This document shows positions 8,752 to 18,020 of a stretch of DNA of 64,000 bases, piece by piece; position 1 is the first letter of the stretch; the number at the start of each line of letters is the position of its first letter. Below the pieces are notes generated by a model. It saw nothing but the letters and a program-made list of their open reading frames with translations. It searched no databases and was not told the DNA's origin. Position numbers and translations under genes: made by a program. Source of the DNA: Bog-257 sp963846715 (GTDB lineage: Bacteria; Acidobacteriota; Terriglobia; Terriglobales; Acidobacteriaceae); NCBI GenBank assembly GCA_963846715.1, contig CAWJXA010000013.1:310001-374000 (forward strand), in the 5' to 3' direction.

Positions 8752-9756
8752 GCGGCACCTCCGGAACTGTGGCCTGCGGCGCTTAAAATAGCGCGCTTGA
8801 CGGCGGCTTTGGTCAGCGTGATTTTGTACTTGTTGTGACTGAGCGGCCGGGCCCGCACGACTGCCGCGTTGGCCGCCGCCGTGGCGGTTTCGGGCGTGAC
8901 TGCATTGCCGACCAGCGCCTGCTCCGATCCCAGCGATCTCCACGGCATGGGAGCGACCTGACCGAGCACAACGCGCGCACTCTTTACCGTGTCTCCATCC
9001 ATTTCGAGGACAACGGCCGCGTGTGCCAGCGGCCAGTCGAAAGCCGCCCGTTGCCGTACTTCGTAACTGGCGGCCTTCAAGTTTTGTGACGGCGGGGGCA
9101 CAACCAACTCGATTACCATCTCGCCGGGTTGCAAGTCGTGTTCGCTTTGGCTCGGCATTCTGGGAATGCCGGAAGAAGCTTTCCAGCGGCAACTCGCGCA
9201 CGCCGCTCCCCTCATTCTTGGCAGAGTACAGCCGGATTTTCGCACCGTAAGCGATAAGCACCGGCGCCAGCGTTGACGGGCTGACGAAGTATGCCGGACC
9301 GGTGTTGCCGAGAATCGCGGCATAGCGGTTGTCGCCAGCAACCACCATGGATTTGCCATCGGGAGTTGTCGCCATCAGACCCAGGCCGTTGCGAAAGTAC
9401 CAGCAGCGCGGACGCTGGCACATGTTGCCGCCGATGGTTGCGAGGTTGCGAATCTGCGGGCTGGCAGCCTCGTTGGCGGCTTCGGCCAGGACCGGATAAT
9501 GTCGCCGGACATTCGCATCGTCCGCGAACTCGGCGATGGTGACCAGGGCACCGATACGCAGACCACTGCCCGGCTGGAAGCTGACACCTCGCAACTGATC
9601 GATCTGCTTGATGTTCACCAGGCGTTGGGGAGTGATGACGTCATCCTTCATCAGCGCCAGTAAATCAGTGCCGCCGGCGAGAATCGAGCCTTGCTCGCCA
9701 AGCAGGGTTGCCACCTGCTCTTTGTTCGTCGGGCTGACATATTCGAAAGCTCGCAT
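8748..9756 (-). CDS. FAD-binding subunit of xanthine/aldehyde-type molybdoenzyme (frame broken once)
   Basis: N-terminal part MRAFEYVSPTNKEQVATLL, then AGGTDLLALMKDDV and SPQIRNLATIGGNMCQ, the flavin-binding motifs of CoxM/XdhB/PaoB subunits. After residue 195 or so the frame shifts: the C-terminal half (SEHDLQPGEMVIELVVPPP to KYKITLTKAAVKRAIL) lies one base away and ends at 8748. Deleting one base near 9150-9190 gives 335 residues, the normal length. The CQRPRCWYFR stretch resembles the loop of PaoB-like subunits that can carry an extra iron-sulfur cluster. It passes electrons from Mo via 2Fe-2S to FAD or onward. Third gene of the operon. Confidence 0.85.
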
Positions 9757-9836
9757 GAGCCCTCCTGACTCTCACAATGTGGGACTAACAGGCCCCAACC
9801 CATCAATAACGTGCAGAACGCCCACCCACGTCTGCA

Positions 9837-12212
9837 CTATCGGTATTTGATCTGCCCCATGGGCACAATAACGTCGAGCGCTTGCAGCACCCGGTCCGGG
9901 GTAAGCGGCAGAAACGGCACCCGGACGCCAATGGCATTGGCCACGGCGTTCGAGATTGCCGCACCGGGCGAGACCACAGGTGGCTCGGCCAATCCGATGA
10001 CACCACGCTCGTCGTAGCCTTTGCCGGTCATCATGTGCACCTTCAGTTCGCCAATATCGGCGATGCCGGCCAGTCGATAGAACTCCATGTTCGGGTTCAG
10101 CATGCGTCCGGTGACGGGATCGAGAATTTTCTCTTCGTACAAGGCATAGCTGATGCCCATAATGAGCGCGCCCAGCACCTGACTCTCAGCCGTCTTAACG
10201 TCAACGACGAGGCCGCAGTCCTGCACCGCAACCATCTTGTTTACGCGCACGATGCCGGTTTCGGTGTCCACGGAAACATCGGCCATCTGCACCCCGCCGA
10301 CGCCGCTGTTGGTCAAGTCCGGCGGCTTCGATTTGTCCGGATTCTTGCCCCGGACGGTCATTGGCATAGCGCCAATCTTCGCGCAGGCTTCTTTCCAGGA
10401 CAAGCTGCGGCTGGGATCACTCTTCACGCGCACGGTGGCGTTCACGGCTTCCAATTCTTCCGGTTGCGCCTTCAAGGCGGGAGCAACTTTGGCAAAGAGC
10501 TGACTGCGCGCGTCAACGGCTGCGCGCCGCGTGGAAGAGGTAACGCCACCCGAAGTTGTGCTGCCCCCGCTGGCACCCGAGACGGGATAGCGGCTGTCTC
10601 CGATCAGCAGCTTGATGTTGTCCATCGGAATGCCGAGAGTGTCAGCGGCAACAATCGTGATGATGGTGCGACATCCGGTACCGAGGTCCTGCGTGGCCAT
10701 CTTGATTTCGACTGATCCGTCAGGATGAATGGTCAGGTCGCAATCGCTGTTATGTCCGCGACCACCCCAGGTATGTAGCGAGAGTCCGAGCCCGCGCTTG
10801 ATCGGCCCTTCGCTTTTATCGCCTCGCGGATGCCAGTTCTTCTTCCACTCTATCAACTCCACCGCAATCGGAATCTCGTCGCGGTAGATTTTCTCGCGGG
10901 TGCCGGTCAGATCCAAGTTGCGGGTGATGAGGTCCACAGGATCCATGTTCAGCTTGGCGGCCAGGTCCTCCAAGGCGCCCATGGTAATAACCGCCGCTTG
11001 AGGATGGTTGGGCGCTCGCCACGCGCGGGCGCTACCCTGGTTGGTGGCTATGGCAATGCTCTGCTTGCGCTGGTTGGGAATTTCGAAAATGTACGGCAGT
11101 GGAGGCGTACCGCCTCCGCCGATGCCACCCGTTCCCCACGAACGCGATTCCCACGCTACCAGTTTGCCGTCTTTAGCGGCGGCGACTTTCACGCGCGCGA
11201 ACGACGACGGACGCATGCCCGCGACTTCCTGTTCGGAATCGCGCTCCAGCATGATCTTCACGGGCTTACCGCCGGACGCCTTGGAGAGTTGCGCGGATGC
11301 GATGCCCCAGCGGTCTGGACTGAACTTGCTGCCAAATCCGCCGCCGACGTACTGCTGCAGCACTTGAATGTTTCCAGCCGGGATACCGAGGGGTTCGGAA
11401 ACCTGGGAAGCGATGCCGGAAAGATTTTGCGTGGAAATGTGGACGACCATGTCCTTGTCGGTAGGCCATTCCGAGGCCATGCCATGAGTTTCAAGGCAGC
11501 AATGCGTGATGCACGAAGCACCGTAGAGACCCTCAGAGGCGACCGCAGCCGCGGCGAACGCTTTGTCGGGATCGCCTTGCGTTTGCACCGCGGTTTTTTT
11601 ATACGGAGAGCGCGAAGTTTTTCCCTCAGCGTACTTCGCGGAACGCAACGCCTCCACAACCTTGGGATCGACGCCGGACGCCTGCGCGTCCTTCAAATAC
11701 TTGTCGTCGGGTTTGAAGCTGATGCCGTTATTCTTAATCGCTGCAATCACCTGGTCGTCCGGGACTTGGTTGTCTTCCATATCTTCGAAGTCGTCGCGGC
11801 TGACCGGTCCGTTATTGACGGCGATGTTCTTTGGAGGTTCGGCGTCGGAGACAAAGTGCGGCAACACCTCGTATTCAACCTTGATGGCGCGGACGGCATC
11901 TTCGGCGGTGGATTGGTCGACGGCAGCTACCGCGACTACTTCGTCGCCGGCCCAGAAGATTTCCGTTCCCGGCTTCTGCAGCACTTGGACCGCTTTTACC
12001 CCTGCCAGCTTCTCCGCCGCACTGACGTCAATGCTGGTGATGCGCGCGTGCGCGTATGGGCAGCGAAGAATCTTCCCCGCCAGCAGGCCGTCGGGATTGT
12101 AGTCGTAGGTGTATTTCGCGCGGCCTGAAACTTTCACGGGGCCATCAACTCGCGAAATGCGCTTGCCTAGTAGCGGACGGGTTGCGGGATCGGGCCACTG
12201 ATACTCGCTCAT
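9837..12212 (-). CDS. Molybdopterin-binding catalytic subunit, xanthine/aldehyde oxidoreductase family
   Basis: 791 residues from MSEYQWPD at 12212, whose ATG overlaps the stop of the 2Fe-2S gene. N-terminal domain: LLGKRISRVDGPVKVSGRAKYTYD, the usual entry to the a/b hammerhead domain. Mo-binding domain: QQYVGGGFGSKF at 287-298, then GSARAWRAPNHPQ, LGTGCRTIITIVAADTLG and a Gly-Ser-rich cofactor loop. Order and motifs fit CoxL/PaoC enzymes, probably periplasmic by carriage with the Tat-exported 2Fe-2S subunit. Odd: a short helical insert at residues 148-193 between the hammerhead half-domains, not usual for this family. Substrate cannot be read from the sequence. Confidence 0.92.
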   Translation of the reverse strand: MSEYQWPDPATRPLLGKRISRVDGPVKVSGRAKYTYDYNPDGLLAGKILRCPYAHARITSIDVSAAEKLAGVKAVQVLQKPGTEIFWAGDEVVAVAAVDQSTAEDAVRAIKVEYEVLPHFVSDAEPPKNIAVNNGPVSRDDFEDMEDNQVPDDQVIAAIKNNGISFKPDDKYLKDAQASGVDPKVVEALRSAKYAEGKTSRSPYKKTAVQTQGDPDKAFAAAAVASEGLYGASCITHCCLETHGMASEWPTDKDMVVHISTQNLSGIASQVSEPLGIPAGNIQVLQQYVGGGFGSKFSPDRWGIASAQLSKASGGKPVKIMLERDSEQEVAGMRPSSFARVKVAAAKDGKLVAWESRSWGTGGIGGGGTPPLPYIFEIPNQRKQSIAIATNQGSARAWRAPNHPQAAVITMGALEDLAAKLNMDPVDLITRNLDLTGTREKIYRDEIPIAVELIEWKKNWHPRGDKSEGPIKRGLGLSLHTWGGRGHNSDCDLTIHPDGSVEIKMATQDLGTGCRTIITIVAADTLGIPMDNIKLLIGDSRYPVSGASGGSTTSGGVTSSTRRAAVDARSQLFAKVAPALKAQPEELEAVNATVRVKSDPSRSLSWKEACAKIGAMPMTVRGKNPDKSKPPDLTNSGVGGVQMADVSVDTETGIVRVNKMVAVQDCGLVVDVKTAESQVLGALIMGISYALYEEKILDPVTGRMLNPNMEFYRLAGIADIGELKVHMMTGKGYDERGVIGLAEPPVVSPGAAISNAVANAIGVRVPFLPLTPDRVLQALDVIVPMGQIKYR

Positions 12213-12832
12213 GACGCTCTCCCTTCCGGCTTGGCCAAAGCCACGGCGCGAATTCCGTCGTAGGTGCCACAGCGGCAGTAGTTGCCGCTCAACCCGCGGC
12301 GGATGTCCTCCGTTGTGGGAGTCGGATGCTGCTGCAGAAAATGGGTGGTGGCAACGATGAATCCCGGGGTGCAGAAACCACATTGCTGAGCATCGTGAGC
12401 GACGAAAGCCCGCATGACCGGGGTTAGCGCATCGCCTTCGGCGAGACCCTCGATGGTGGTGATGCTCTTTCCTTGCGCATCGATAGCCAGCACGGAACAT
12501 GCGTACACCGGTTTGTCTTCCAGCAAGACGGTGCAGGCGCCGCAGACGCCGCGGTCACAGACGCGCTTAGCTCCGGTCAGATCGAAGTTGTCACGTAACG
12601 CGTCCAGCAGCGTGACCCGCGGCTCTAACTGCGCGCTCAGCTTCTTGCCGTTGACGGTCAGGGTGATCGAGACTTTGCCCGGCCCGTGGACGGCTACTTC
12701 CTCGCCCGCAGCCTCGACCATCTTTGGGCCCAACACCAACGGAAGGGCGACGCCCACTCCCGAAATCTTCATGAAATCGCGCCGCGAAACACCCGCAGTG
12801 ATTTCCGGCTTGCGCGTTGGATCGTCGTTCAT
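12209..12832 (-). CDS. Tat-exported 2Fe-2S subunit of the molybdoenzyme
   Basis: 207 residues. The N-terminus has a twin-arginine signal (SRRDFMKISGVGVALPLVLG, residues 16-35). The plant-type 2Fe-2S cluster cysteines are at 92, 97, 100 and 112 (CDRGVCGAC), and the second cluster cysteines at 151, 154, 186 and 188 (CGFC...CRC), the complete pattern of the XdhC/CoxS/PaoA subunits. First gene of a four-gene unit. The Tat signal on this subunit alone suggests the folded complex is exported together, as known for the E. coli PaoABC aldehyde oxidoreductase. Confidence 0.95.
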   Translation of the reverse strand: MNDDPTRKPEITAGVSRRDFMKISGVGVALPLVLGPKMVEAAGEEVAVHGPGKVSITLTVNGKKLSAQLEPRVTLLDALRDNFDLTGAKRVCDRGVCGACTVLLEDKPVYACSVLAIDAQGKSITTIEGLAEGDALTPVMRAFVAHDAQQCGFCTPGFIVATTHFLQQHPTPTTEDIRRGLSGNYCRCGTYDGIRAVALAKPEGRAS

Positions 12833-13017
12833 GGTGCCTCCAGCGATACCGCTTGCGAGTATAACTCTGAGATAGACGATGGGGCAGCGTGGGCGTTAGA
12901 GGTTTCTGCATAATCGCGAGCCTGCGGCTGCGCAAAATACGCTCAGCAGCAGAATCGGACAAAGAAAACCGGCGACTCCAGAGGGAGCCGCCGTGGATTG
13001 GTCGCTAAGACGTATGA

Positions 13018-13333
13018 CTATTTCTTCAAGGTGCGGATGTAGGAAACGAGATCTTTGACCTGGGCGTCGGTCAACTTCCCTTTGTAAGACGGCATCTTGC
13101 CTTTGCCGTTGGTGATGGCGGCCGTGAGGTCGGCGTCCGACATCTTCTGAATGTCGGCACTGCCAAGGTCTTTGGTTCCCATGGCGGCCTTGCCCATGCC
13201 ATCCGCTCCATGGCACATGGCGCATTTGGCTTTGTAAGTATCCATAGCGCTCTGAGCCGCGGCCATCGGGGGCAGCGCCAATGCAAACACGAGGCTGAGC
13301 AGAGCGATTAATTGAAAACCGTCTCATCGTCAT
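13018..13333 (-). CDS. Small class I cytochrome c (signal peptide frame broken)
   Basis: The mature part is clear: one heme site CAMCH, then GADGMGKAAMG, axial Met region KGKMPSYKGKL, and a last helix DAQVKDLVSYIRTLKK. The hydrophobic signal LIALLSLVFALALPPMAAAQ has no good start in its own frame; ATG at 13333 (MTMRRF, after AAAGGA) is one base out of frame. Removing one base near 13300-13315 joins them into 104 residues with a normal signal peptide. Located 185 bases before the molybdoenzyme operon on the same strand, so it may take its electrons (inference). Confidence 0.82.
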
Positions 13334-13643
13334 TTTTGATCCTTTCATTACAGCAACCCCGGAGGGGCGAAAATTATGAACAAAAGCGCCGCAAAACGAC
13401 GGCGAAGGTAATGTACTCTCCGGAGCCGGTTTCCGCCATAGCACTTCGGGAGAATACGCGCGAAAACACACTCAGAAGCGTGATATGCCGCGAAAGCAAG
13501 CTGCCAGACTGCTGACGATTCTGCTCGGTCTTTGGCTAAGTATATGAAGCGATTAAAGTTAGCTCCTTCCAAATACCCCTCTGAGTTTGGCATCCGTTGT
13601 GCCTTTACTAGAGCGACACCGCTTTCCGCAAGAGAGGTACGCA
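13334..13643. other. Divergent intergenic region
   Basis: About 310 bases between the divergent cytochrome c and hemA genes. It should carry both promoters. I cannot assign -35/-10 boxes with confidence and see no RNA gene. Confidence 0.35.
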
Positions 13644-14942
13644 GTGGAACCGACGCTGGCAGTGATTGGACTTAACTACCGAACTTCACCCGTCGCCGTT
13701 CGCGAGCGTTTCTGGATCAGCGAGGCGCGCCGCTACGACGCGCTGCAACAGCTGGTTCGCTCGGAAGGCGTCGAAGAGGTCATCGTGGTGACCACCTGCA
13801 ACCGCACCGAATTTATTTTGTGGGCAAGCGACGTCCCGACCGCGGCCAATTCGGTGCTAAGGTTCCTTACCCAGGAATACCAAATCAAGCTGTGCGAGTG
13901 GTCGCATTTTTACCGGCTCATGGACGATGTGGCGCTTACGCATATTTTCCGGGTTACATCGAGCCTCGACTCCATGGTGCTGGGCGAGCCGGAAATCACT
14001 GGACAGGTGAAGCAAGCCTGGGCGCTGGCACAGGAAGCAGGCACGACCGGACGATTCCTCGACGCGGTCATGCAGAAAGCACTTACCGTTTCGAAGCGGG
14101 CCCGCACGGAAACCGCGATTGGGTCTTCGGCAGTATCGGTACCGTACGCAAGTGTAGAACTCTCCAAGCGAGCGTTGGGGGAACTCGCCGGACGGGAAGT
14201 ATTGCTGATCGGCGCGGGCAAGATGAGCGAACTCGCCGCTCACTACCTGATGAAGGCAGGCGCGAGCAAAGTAAAGGTAATGAACCGCACCCTGGCGCAC
14301 GCCGAAGAGTTGGCGCAGAAGATGGGAGCCACGCCGGTCTCGTTCGACGAACGCCTGCAGCACTTGAAGACGGCTGACATTGTGGTCAGCTCCACTTCCT
14401 GCCCGCATTGCATCCTCAGCCGCCAGGAAGCCGAGGAGGTTGCCCGGCAGAGGAATCACGCCCCCATGGTTATGATTGACATTGCGGTTCCACGCGATAT
14501 CGATCCCGGCGTGCGCGAGGTCGAGGGCATTCATCTTTTCGATATGGACGACCTGGAGCATGTAGTAAAACGCAACGCGGTAGGGCGACAAGCCGCCGCC
14601 GAAGCAGCGGAAAAGATTGTACAGGCAGAAGTGCAGGGCTTTCGTCGCAAACTGATGGCGGAGCGAGTAGTCCCGACGATCGTGGCCCTGCGGCAACGCC
14701 TCGATGAACTTTGCCGGCAGGAATTGGAAGTGCTTTGCGAGGAGTACGGTCCATTCACGGAAGATCAGAATCAGGCACTCACAGCACTCACGATGCATAT
14801 CACGCAACGAATTGCCGGATCGCTGGCCCGTGAATTGAAGGAACTTCCAGAGAGGAACGAACAGGACGTGCTAACCGCGGCGGTGGGCCGACTGTTTCAC
14901 CTTGAACGACCCTCACGGGTCACTGCCGGCGCCAAGAACTAG
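13644..14942 (+). CDS. hemA: Glutamyl-tRNA reductase HemA
   Basis: First step of C5-pathway tetrapyrrole synthesis: NADPH-dependent reduction of glutamyl-tRNA to glutamate-1-semialdehyde. From GTG at 13644 (after AGAGAGG) the product has 432 residues and starts EPTLAVIGLNYRTSPVAVRERF; a TTG at 13587 would add 19. The catalytic cysteine is in TTCNRTE (about residue 50), the substrate domain has GEPEITGQVKQAW, and the NADPH domain has LIGAGKMSELAAHYL. The C-terminal helical dimerisation domain is complete. In a region with several c-type cytochromes, but no operon link can be seen. Confidence 0.95.
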   Translation: MEPTLAVIGLNYRTSPVAVRERFWISEARRYDALQQLVRSEGVEEVIVVTTCNRTEFILWASDVPTAANSVLRFLTQEYQIKLCEWSHFYRLMDDVALTHIFRVTSSLDSMVLGEPEITGQVKQAWALAQEAGTTGRFLDAVMQKALTVSKRARTETAIGSSAVSVPYASVELSKRALGELAGREVLLIGAGKMSELAAHYLMKAGASKVKVMNRTLAHAEELAQKMGATPVSFDERLQHLKTADIVVSSTSCPHCILSRQEAEEVARQRNHAPMVMIDIAVPRDIDPGVREVEGIHLFDMDDLEHVVKRNAVGRQAAAEAAEKIVQAEVQGFRRKLMAERVVPTIVALRQRLDELCRQELEVLCEEYGPFTEDQNQALTALTMHITQRIAGSLARELKELPERNEQDVLTAAVGRLFHLERPSRVTAGAKN

Positions 14943-14950
14943 AAGACGGC

Positions 14951-15030
14951 AGTTAGCCCTTAGCTCTTAGCCGTTAGAAAGCAAGATCGCCCCTAAGCGC
15001 TGACTGCTAAAAGCTAAGAACTAACGGCTA
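14951..15030. repeat. TTAGC/GCTAA-rich intergenic inverted repeat
   Basis: Between hemA and the TPR gene there is a run of TTAGC-type pentamers (TTAGCCCTTAGCTCTTAGCC) followed about 35 bases later by the complementary kind (GCTAAAAGCTAAGAACTAAC), so the two arms can pair. Similar pentamer-rich text occurs at about 15745-15800 and 48678-48715. It could act as a terminator or be a dispersed intergenic repeat. Confidence 0.45.
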
Positions 15031-15047
15031 CAAGGAGTACACGACTT

Positions 15048-15740
15048 ATGCCTCAAGCTACAGAAAACAACAGCAGCAGTAATTCCAGCTTTACCAGCGT
15101 GCAAGCTTACACGCTGGCGGTGATCACGCTGGCCATCGGAATTGCGGTAGGCTACTTTGCTCGTGGACCGGCCCCGGTTCCGGCGGTAGGCGAAACCGCA
15201 CAGGCGGCTTCTGCGCCAACTGGAATGGGTAGCGGTGCTATGGGAGCCGCTCAGTTGCCGGGCATTGGCGGCACGCAACAGCAGCAAGGCCCTTCTCCTG
15301 AGATGGTGGCGAAGGCGGCCGAGCCGTTGCTCGCTCAGATTAAGAGTAATCCCAGTGATTTGGAAACGATTGTAAAGCTTGGCAACCTGTACTACGACAG
15401 TCAGGCTTACCCGCAGGCTATCGAATACTACGAAAAGGCTATCGGAATTCAGCCGAACAATGCCGACGTGCGGACCGATCTCGGCACAGCTTATTGGTAT
15501 ACGGGCAATGCCGACCAGGCAATCGCCAACTTCGAGAAAGCACTGGCCATCCGGCCCAATCAGGCGGCCACGCTGTTTAATCTCGGCATTGTCAGGTGGC
15601 AGGGTAAGAAAGATCCTAAAGGCGCAATCGTTGCTTGGGAAAAACTCTTGCAGACGAATCCCGACTATCCGCAGAAGGACCAGGTGCAGAAGTTGATTGA
15701 GGGCGCGAAAATGCACGGTGCCAGTGGAAGCAAAGGCTGA
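15048..15740 (+). CDS. Membrane-anchored TPR protein 1
   Basis: 230 residues with AAGGAG before the ATG. A short Ser/Asn-rich head is followed by one membrane segment (YTLAVITLAIGIAVGYFARG, about 21-40), a low-complexity Ala/Gly/Gln linker to about residue 85, and then about four TPR-like helical pairs (LGNLYYDSQAYPQAIEYYEKAIGI, LGTAYWYTGNADQAIANFEKAL). Topology suggests a CcmH/NrfG-like periplasmic TPR scaffold. A clear paralogue with the same layout lies at 35644-36321, so two copies bracket the GT-C/PEP-CTERM locus. It probably binds partner proteins; the partner is unknown. Confidence 0.82.
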   Translation: MPQATENNSSSNSSFTSVQAYTLAVITLAIGIAVGYFARGPAPVPAVGETAQAASAPTGMGSGAMGAAQLPGIGGTQQQQGPSPEMVAKAAEPLLAQIKSNPSDLETIVKLGNLYYDSQAYPQAIEYYEKAIGIQPNNADVRTDLGTAYWYTGNADQAIANFEKALAIRPNQAATLFNLGIVRWQGKKDPKGAIVAWEKLLQTNPDYPQKDQVQKLIEGAKMHGASGSKG

Positions 15741-15934
15741 CGGAAGCAATTAGCAGTTAGTAGTTGGCAATTAGCCGGGAGCAATCAGCGATCAGCGAAC
15801 GGGGTGTCTGTTTACAAGCAGACACCCCATATTTACACCAACCACAGCAGGTTCTGAACACCGTCGGCCGAGCGCCGATAGACGCACCCCTCTCCACGCG
15901 CTCATCGAATATACTCGTCGAAATTGGAGGACGA

Positions 15935-17896
15935 GTGACTTCGGCTGGCCTGAAACCCAAACACGTCGGCGCAAAACATAAGAAAGGCACTTTGTCAGAA
16001 CTCCGGGCGCCTCTTTTCGCTCGACCAGCGAAGGTAAATCTTATTCTGGGTGCGGTCCTAGTTGTTGTCACCCTGGTTCTTTACTACCCGGCAATTCATC
16101 ATCCGTTCGTCAATTACGACGACGACGGCTACGTCACGGAAAATCCTCATACTCAAGAAGGACTCAGCGGGGAAACGGTGGCCTGGGCTTTCACCTCCTA
16201 TGACCAGGCTAACTGGCATCCCCTGACGTGGCTTTCGCACGCCTTGGATTGCCAGCTCTTTCAGCTCGATCCGGCTGGCCATCATGGCACAAATATAGCG
16301 CTGCATGCGGTCAATGCTGTGCTGCTGTTCTGGATCTTGCTCCAGGCCACTGGATTCGCCGGGCGCAGCTTCATGGTGGCAGCATTGTTCGCGCTGCACC
16401 CGATCAACGTCGAGTCCGTGGTGTGGATTGCCGAGCGCAAAAACCTGCTCAGCCTGCTGTTTCTGCTGCTTGCGCTGGCCGCTTACCGATGGTATGCGCG
16501 CGAGCCTCGGGTTGGGCGCTACTGCACAGTGGCGCTTTTGTTCGTGCTGGGACTGATGGCGAAGCCGCAGGTCATCACGTTGCCGTTCCTCTTGCTGCTC
16601 TGGGATTACTGGCCTTTGCGGCGGATGGAAGGTGTGAATCTTCTGGGCGGCGCCGGACCGCGAGACGTCCAACCCGCTCTGGCCGAACGAGGATTGGAAC
16701 GGGGCATCCAGCCAAATCTGATTCCCGGGAGGCGCTTTTCCCAGTTGCTGTTGGAGAAGCTTCCGCTGGTCGCGCTGTCCGCGATCAGCGCCGCAATCAC
16801 CATGAGAGCGCAACGAGTAGGCGGCGGACTCAATCCGGAGTTGACGCTCTCGACAAGGCTGGCCAACGCGGTTGTCAGCTACGTGCGTTACGTCGGTAAG
16901 GCGTTCTGGCCAAGTAATCTCGCGCCCATGTATCCCCACCCCGGCAATTCACTGCCAACAGCGGACGTACTTGTCGCGTCGCTTTTCCTCTTGCTGGTCA
17001 CCACGCTGGTCATCGTCGGACGGCGTCACGGATATCTTCCCGTGGGCTGGCTATGGTTCCTGGGAGCGTTGATACCGATGATTGGCCTGGTGCAGGTGGG
17101 AAGGCAGGCAATGGCCGACCGCTATGCTTATCTGCCCTGCATCGGTTTGTTCATCATGATCTGCTGGGGCGTGACGGAGTTTGCGGAGCAATGGCATGTG
17201 TCTCCGAAGTGGCTGGCAGGCGCAAGTGCAGCGGTGCTGCTGGTGCTGGTTGTGGTAGCTCATAGGCAGATTGGCTATTGGGGGGATAACGTGGCGCTCT
17301 GGTCCCACACCTTGCAGGTGACGAACCGCAACTACGAAGCTGAGGAAGACCTGGGAGAGGCGTTACTGGCAAGAGGTGAGCAACAAGAAGCCCTGCCCCA
17401 CTTTCGCCAGGCATCGGCAATCGATCCGTCGCGCGCTACGCCGTATATGTACATGGGGGTTTACGACCAGCAGCGCGGCAAGTTGCAGGAGGCCATTGAG
17501 CAATACCACAAAGCTCTGAATGCGACGACGGATATCAACCCCAACACGAGGGCCCAAGCACTCGCCAATATGGGACATGCGTATCTTGATCTGGGAAACA
17601 TAGCGAAGGCGCGCGAAAGCCTACAAGAGTCTGTGGGGCTTAATTCTCACAAGATGGAAGTGTGGATTGACCTTGGACTGGCGAAGCAGAGATCGGGGGA
17701 TCTCGCGGGAGCGATTGAGGCGTATTCCGAAGGTACAAAGATCAAGCCCACCGATGTAGGCTATCTGCTGCTGGCCCACGCCTTGGAGCAAAGCGGCCGT
17801 CAGACAGAAGCGGTGACGGCTACGCGACAAGCCAAAGTGCTGTCAAGAAATTTCCCCGAGGCACAGCAAGTGGCAGAGCGACTGGTAGGGCATTGA
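15935..17896 (+). CDS. TMTC-like GT-C/TPR membrane protein 1
   Basis: 653 residues from GTG at 15935, which follows GGAGG by 5 bases; its MTSAGLKPK start matches those of the paralogues. The frame is open back to 15764 but without support. N-terminal GT-C-type domain: first membrane helix, then a loop with FVNYDDDGYVTEN carrying paired aspartates, then NWHPLTWLSHALDCQLF and further helices (LHAVNAVLLFWILLQ, AKPQVITLPFLLLLWDYWPL). The C-terminal 200 residues are TPR repeats. The layout (DD loop, polytopic domain, TPR tail) resembles eukaryotic TMTC O-mannosyltransferases; activity here is inferred. Longest of five paralogues in the window. Confidence 0.78.
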   Translation: MTSAGLKPKHVGAKHKKGTLSELRAPLFARPAKVNLILGAVLVVVTLVLYYPAIHHPFVNYDDDGYVTENPHTQEGLSGETVAWAFTSYDQANWHPLTWLSHALDCQLFQLDPAGHHGTNIALHAVNAVLLFWILLQATGFAGRSFMVAALFALHPINVESVVWIAERKNLLSLLFLLLALAAYRWYAREPRVGRYCTVALLFVLGLMAKPQVITLPFLLLLWDYWPLRRMEGVNLLGGAGPRDVQPALAERGLERGIQPNLIPGRRFSQLLLEKLPLVALSAISAAITMRAQRVGGGLNPELTLSTRLANAVVSYVRYVGKAFWPSNLAPMYPHPGNSLPTADVLVASLFLLLVTTLVIVGRRHGYLPVGWLWFLGALIPMIGLVQVGRQAMADRYAYLPCIGLFIMICWGVTEFAEQWHVSPKWLAGASAAVLLVLVVVAHRQIGYWGDNVALWSHTLQVTNRNYEAEEDLGEALLARGEQQEALPHFRQASAIDPSRATPYMYMGVYDQQRGKLQEAIEQYHKALNATTDINPNTRAQALANMGHAYLDLGNIAKARESLQESVGLNSHKMEVWIDLGLAKQRSGDLAGAIEAYSEGTKIKPTDVGYLLLAHALEQSGRQTEAVTATRQAKVLSRNFPEAQQVAERLVGH

Positions 17897-18020
17897 AGAC
17901 GTAATTATCGGTGTTGGTTGGTTTGAGGGAAGTGACGCCGCCCAAGCCGGCTCCGCCTAAACAAGGGCGCGGGAAGCGACGCCAAAAGCGTCGCTCGGCC
18001 CGCGCGTATTAATTTGAACG

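Noticed and set aside
9837..12500. The full open frame as the molybdenum subunit
   Set aside because: The first 96 residues overlap the 2Fe-2S gene in another frame and lack homologous text; ATG at 12212 overlaps that gene's stop.
15764..15934. Extended start of the TMTC-like protein 1
   Set aside because: The extra 57 residues have no counterpart in the four paralogues, and GGAGG stands before GTG at 15935.
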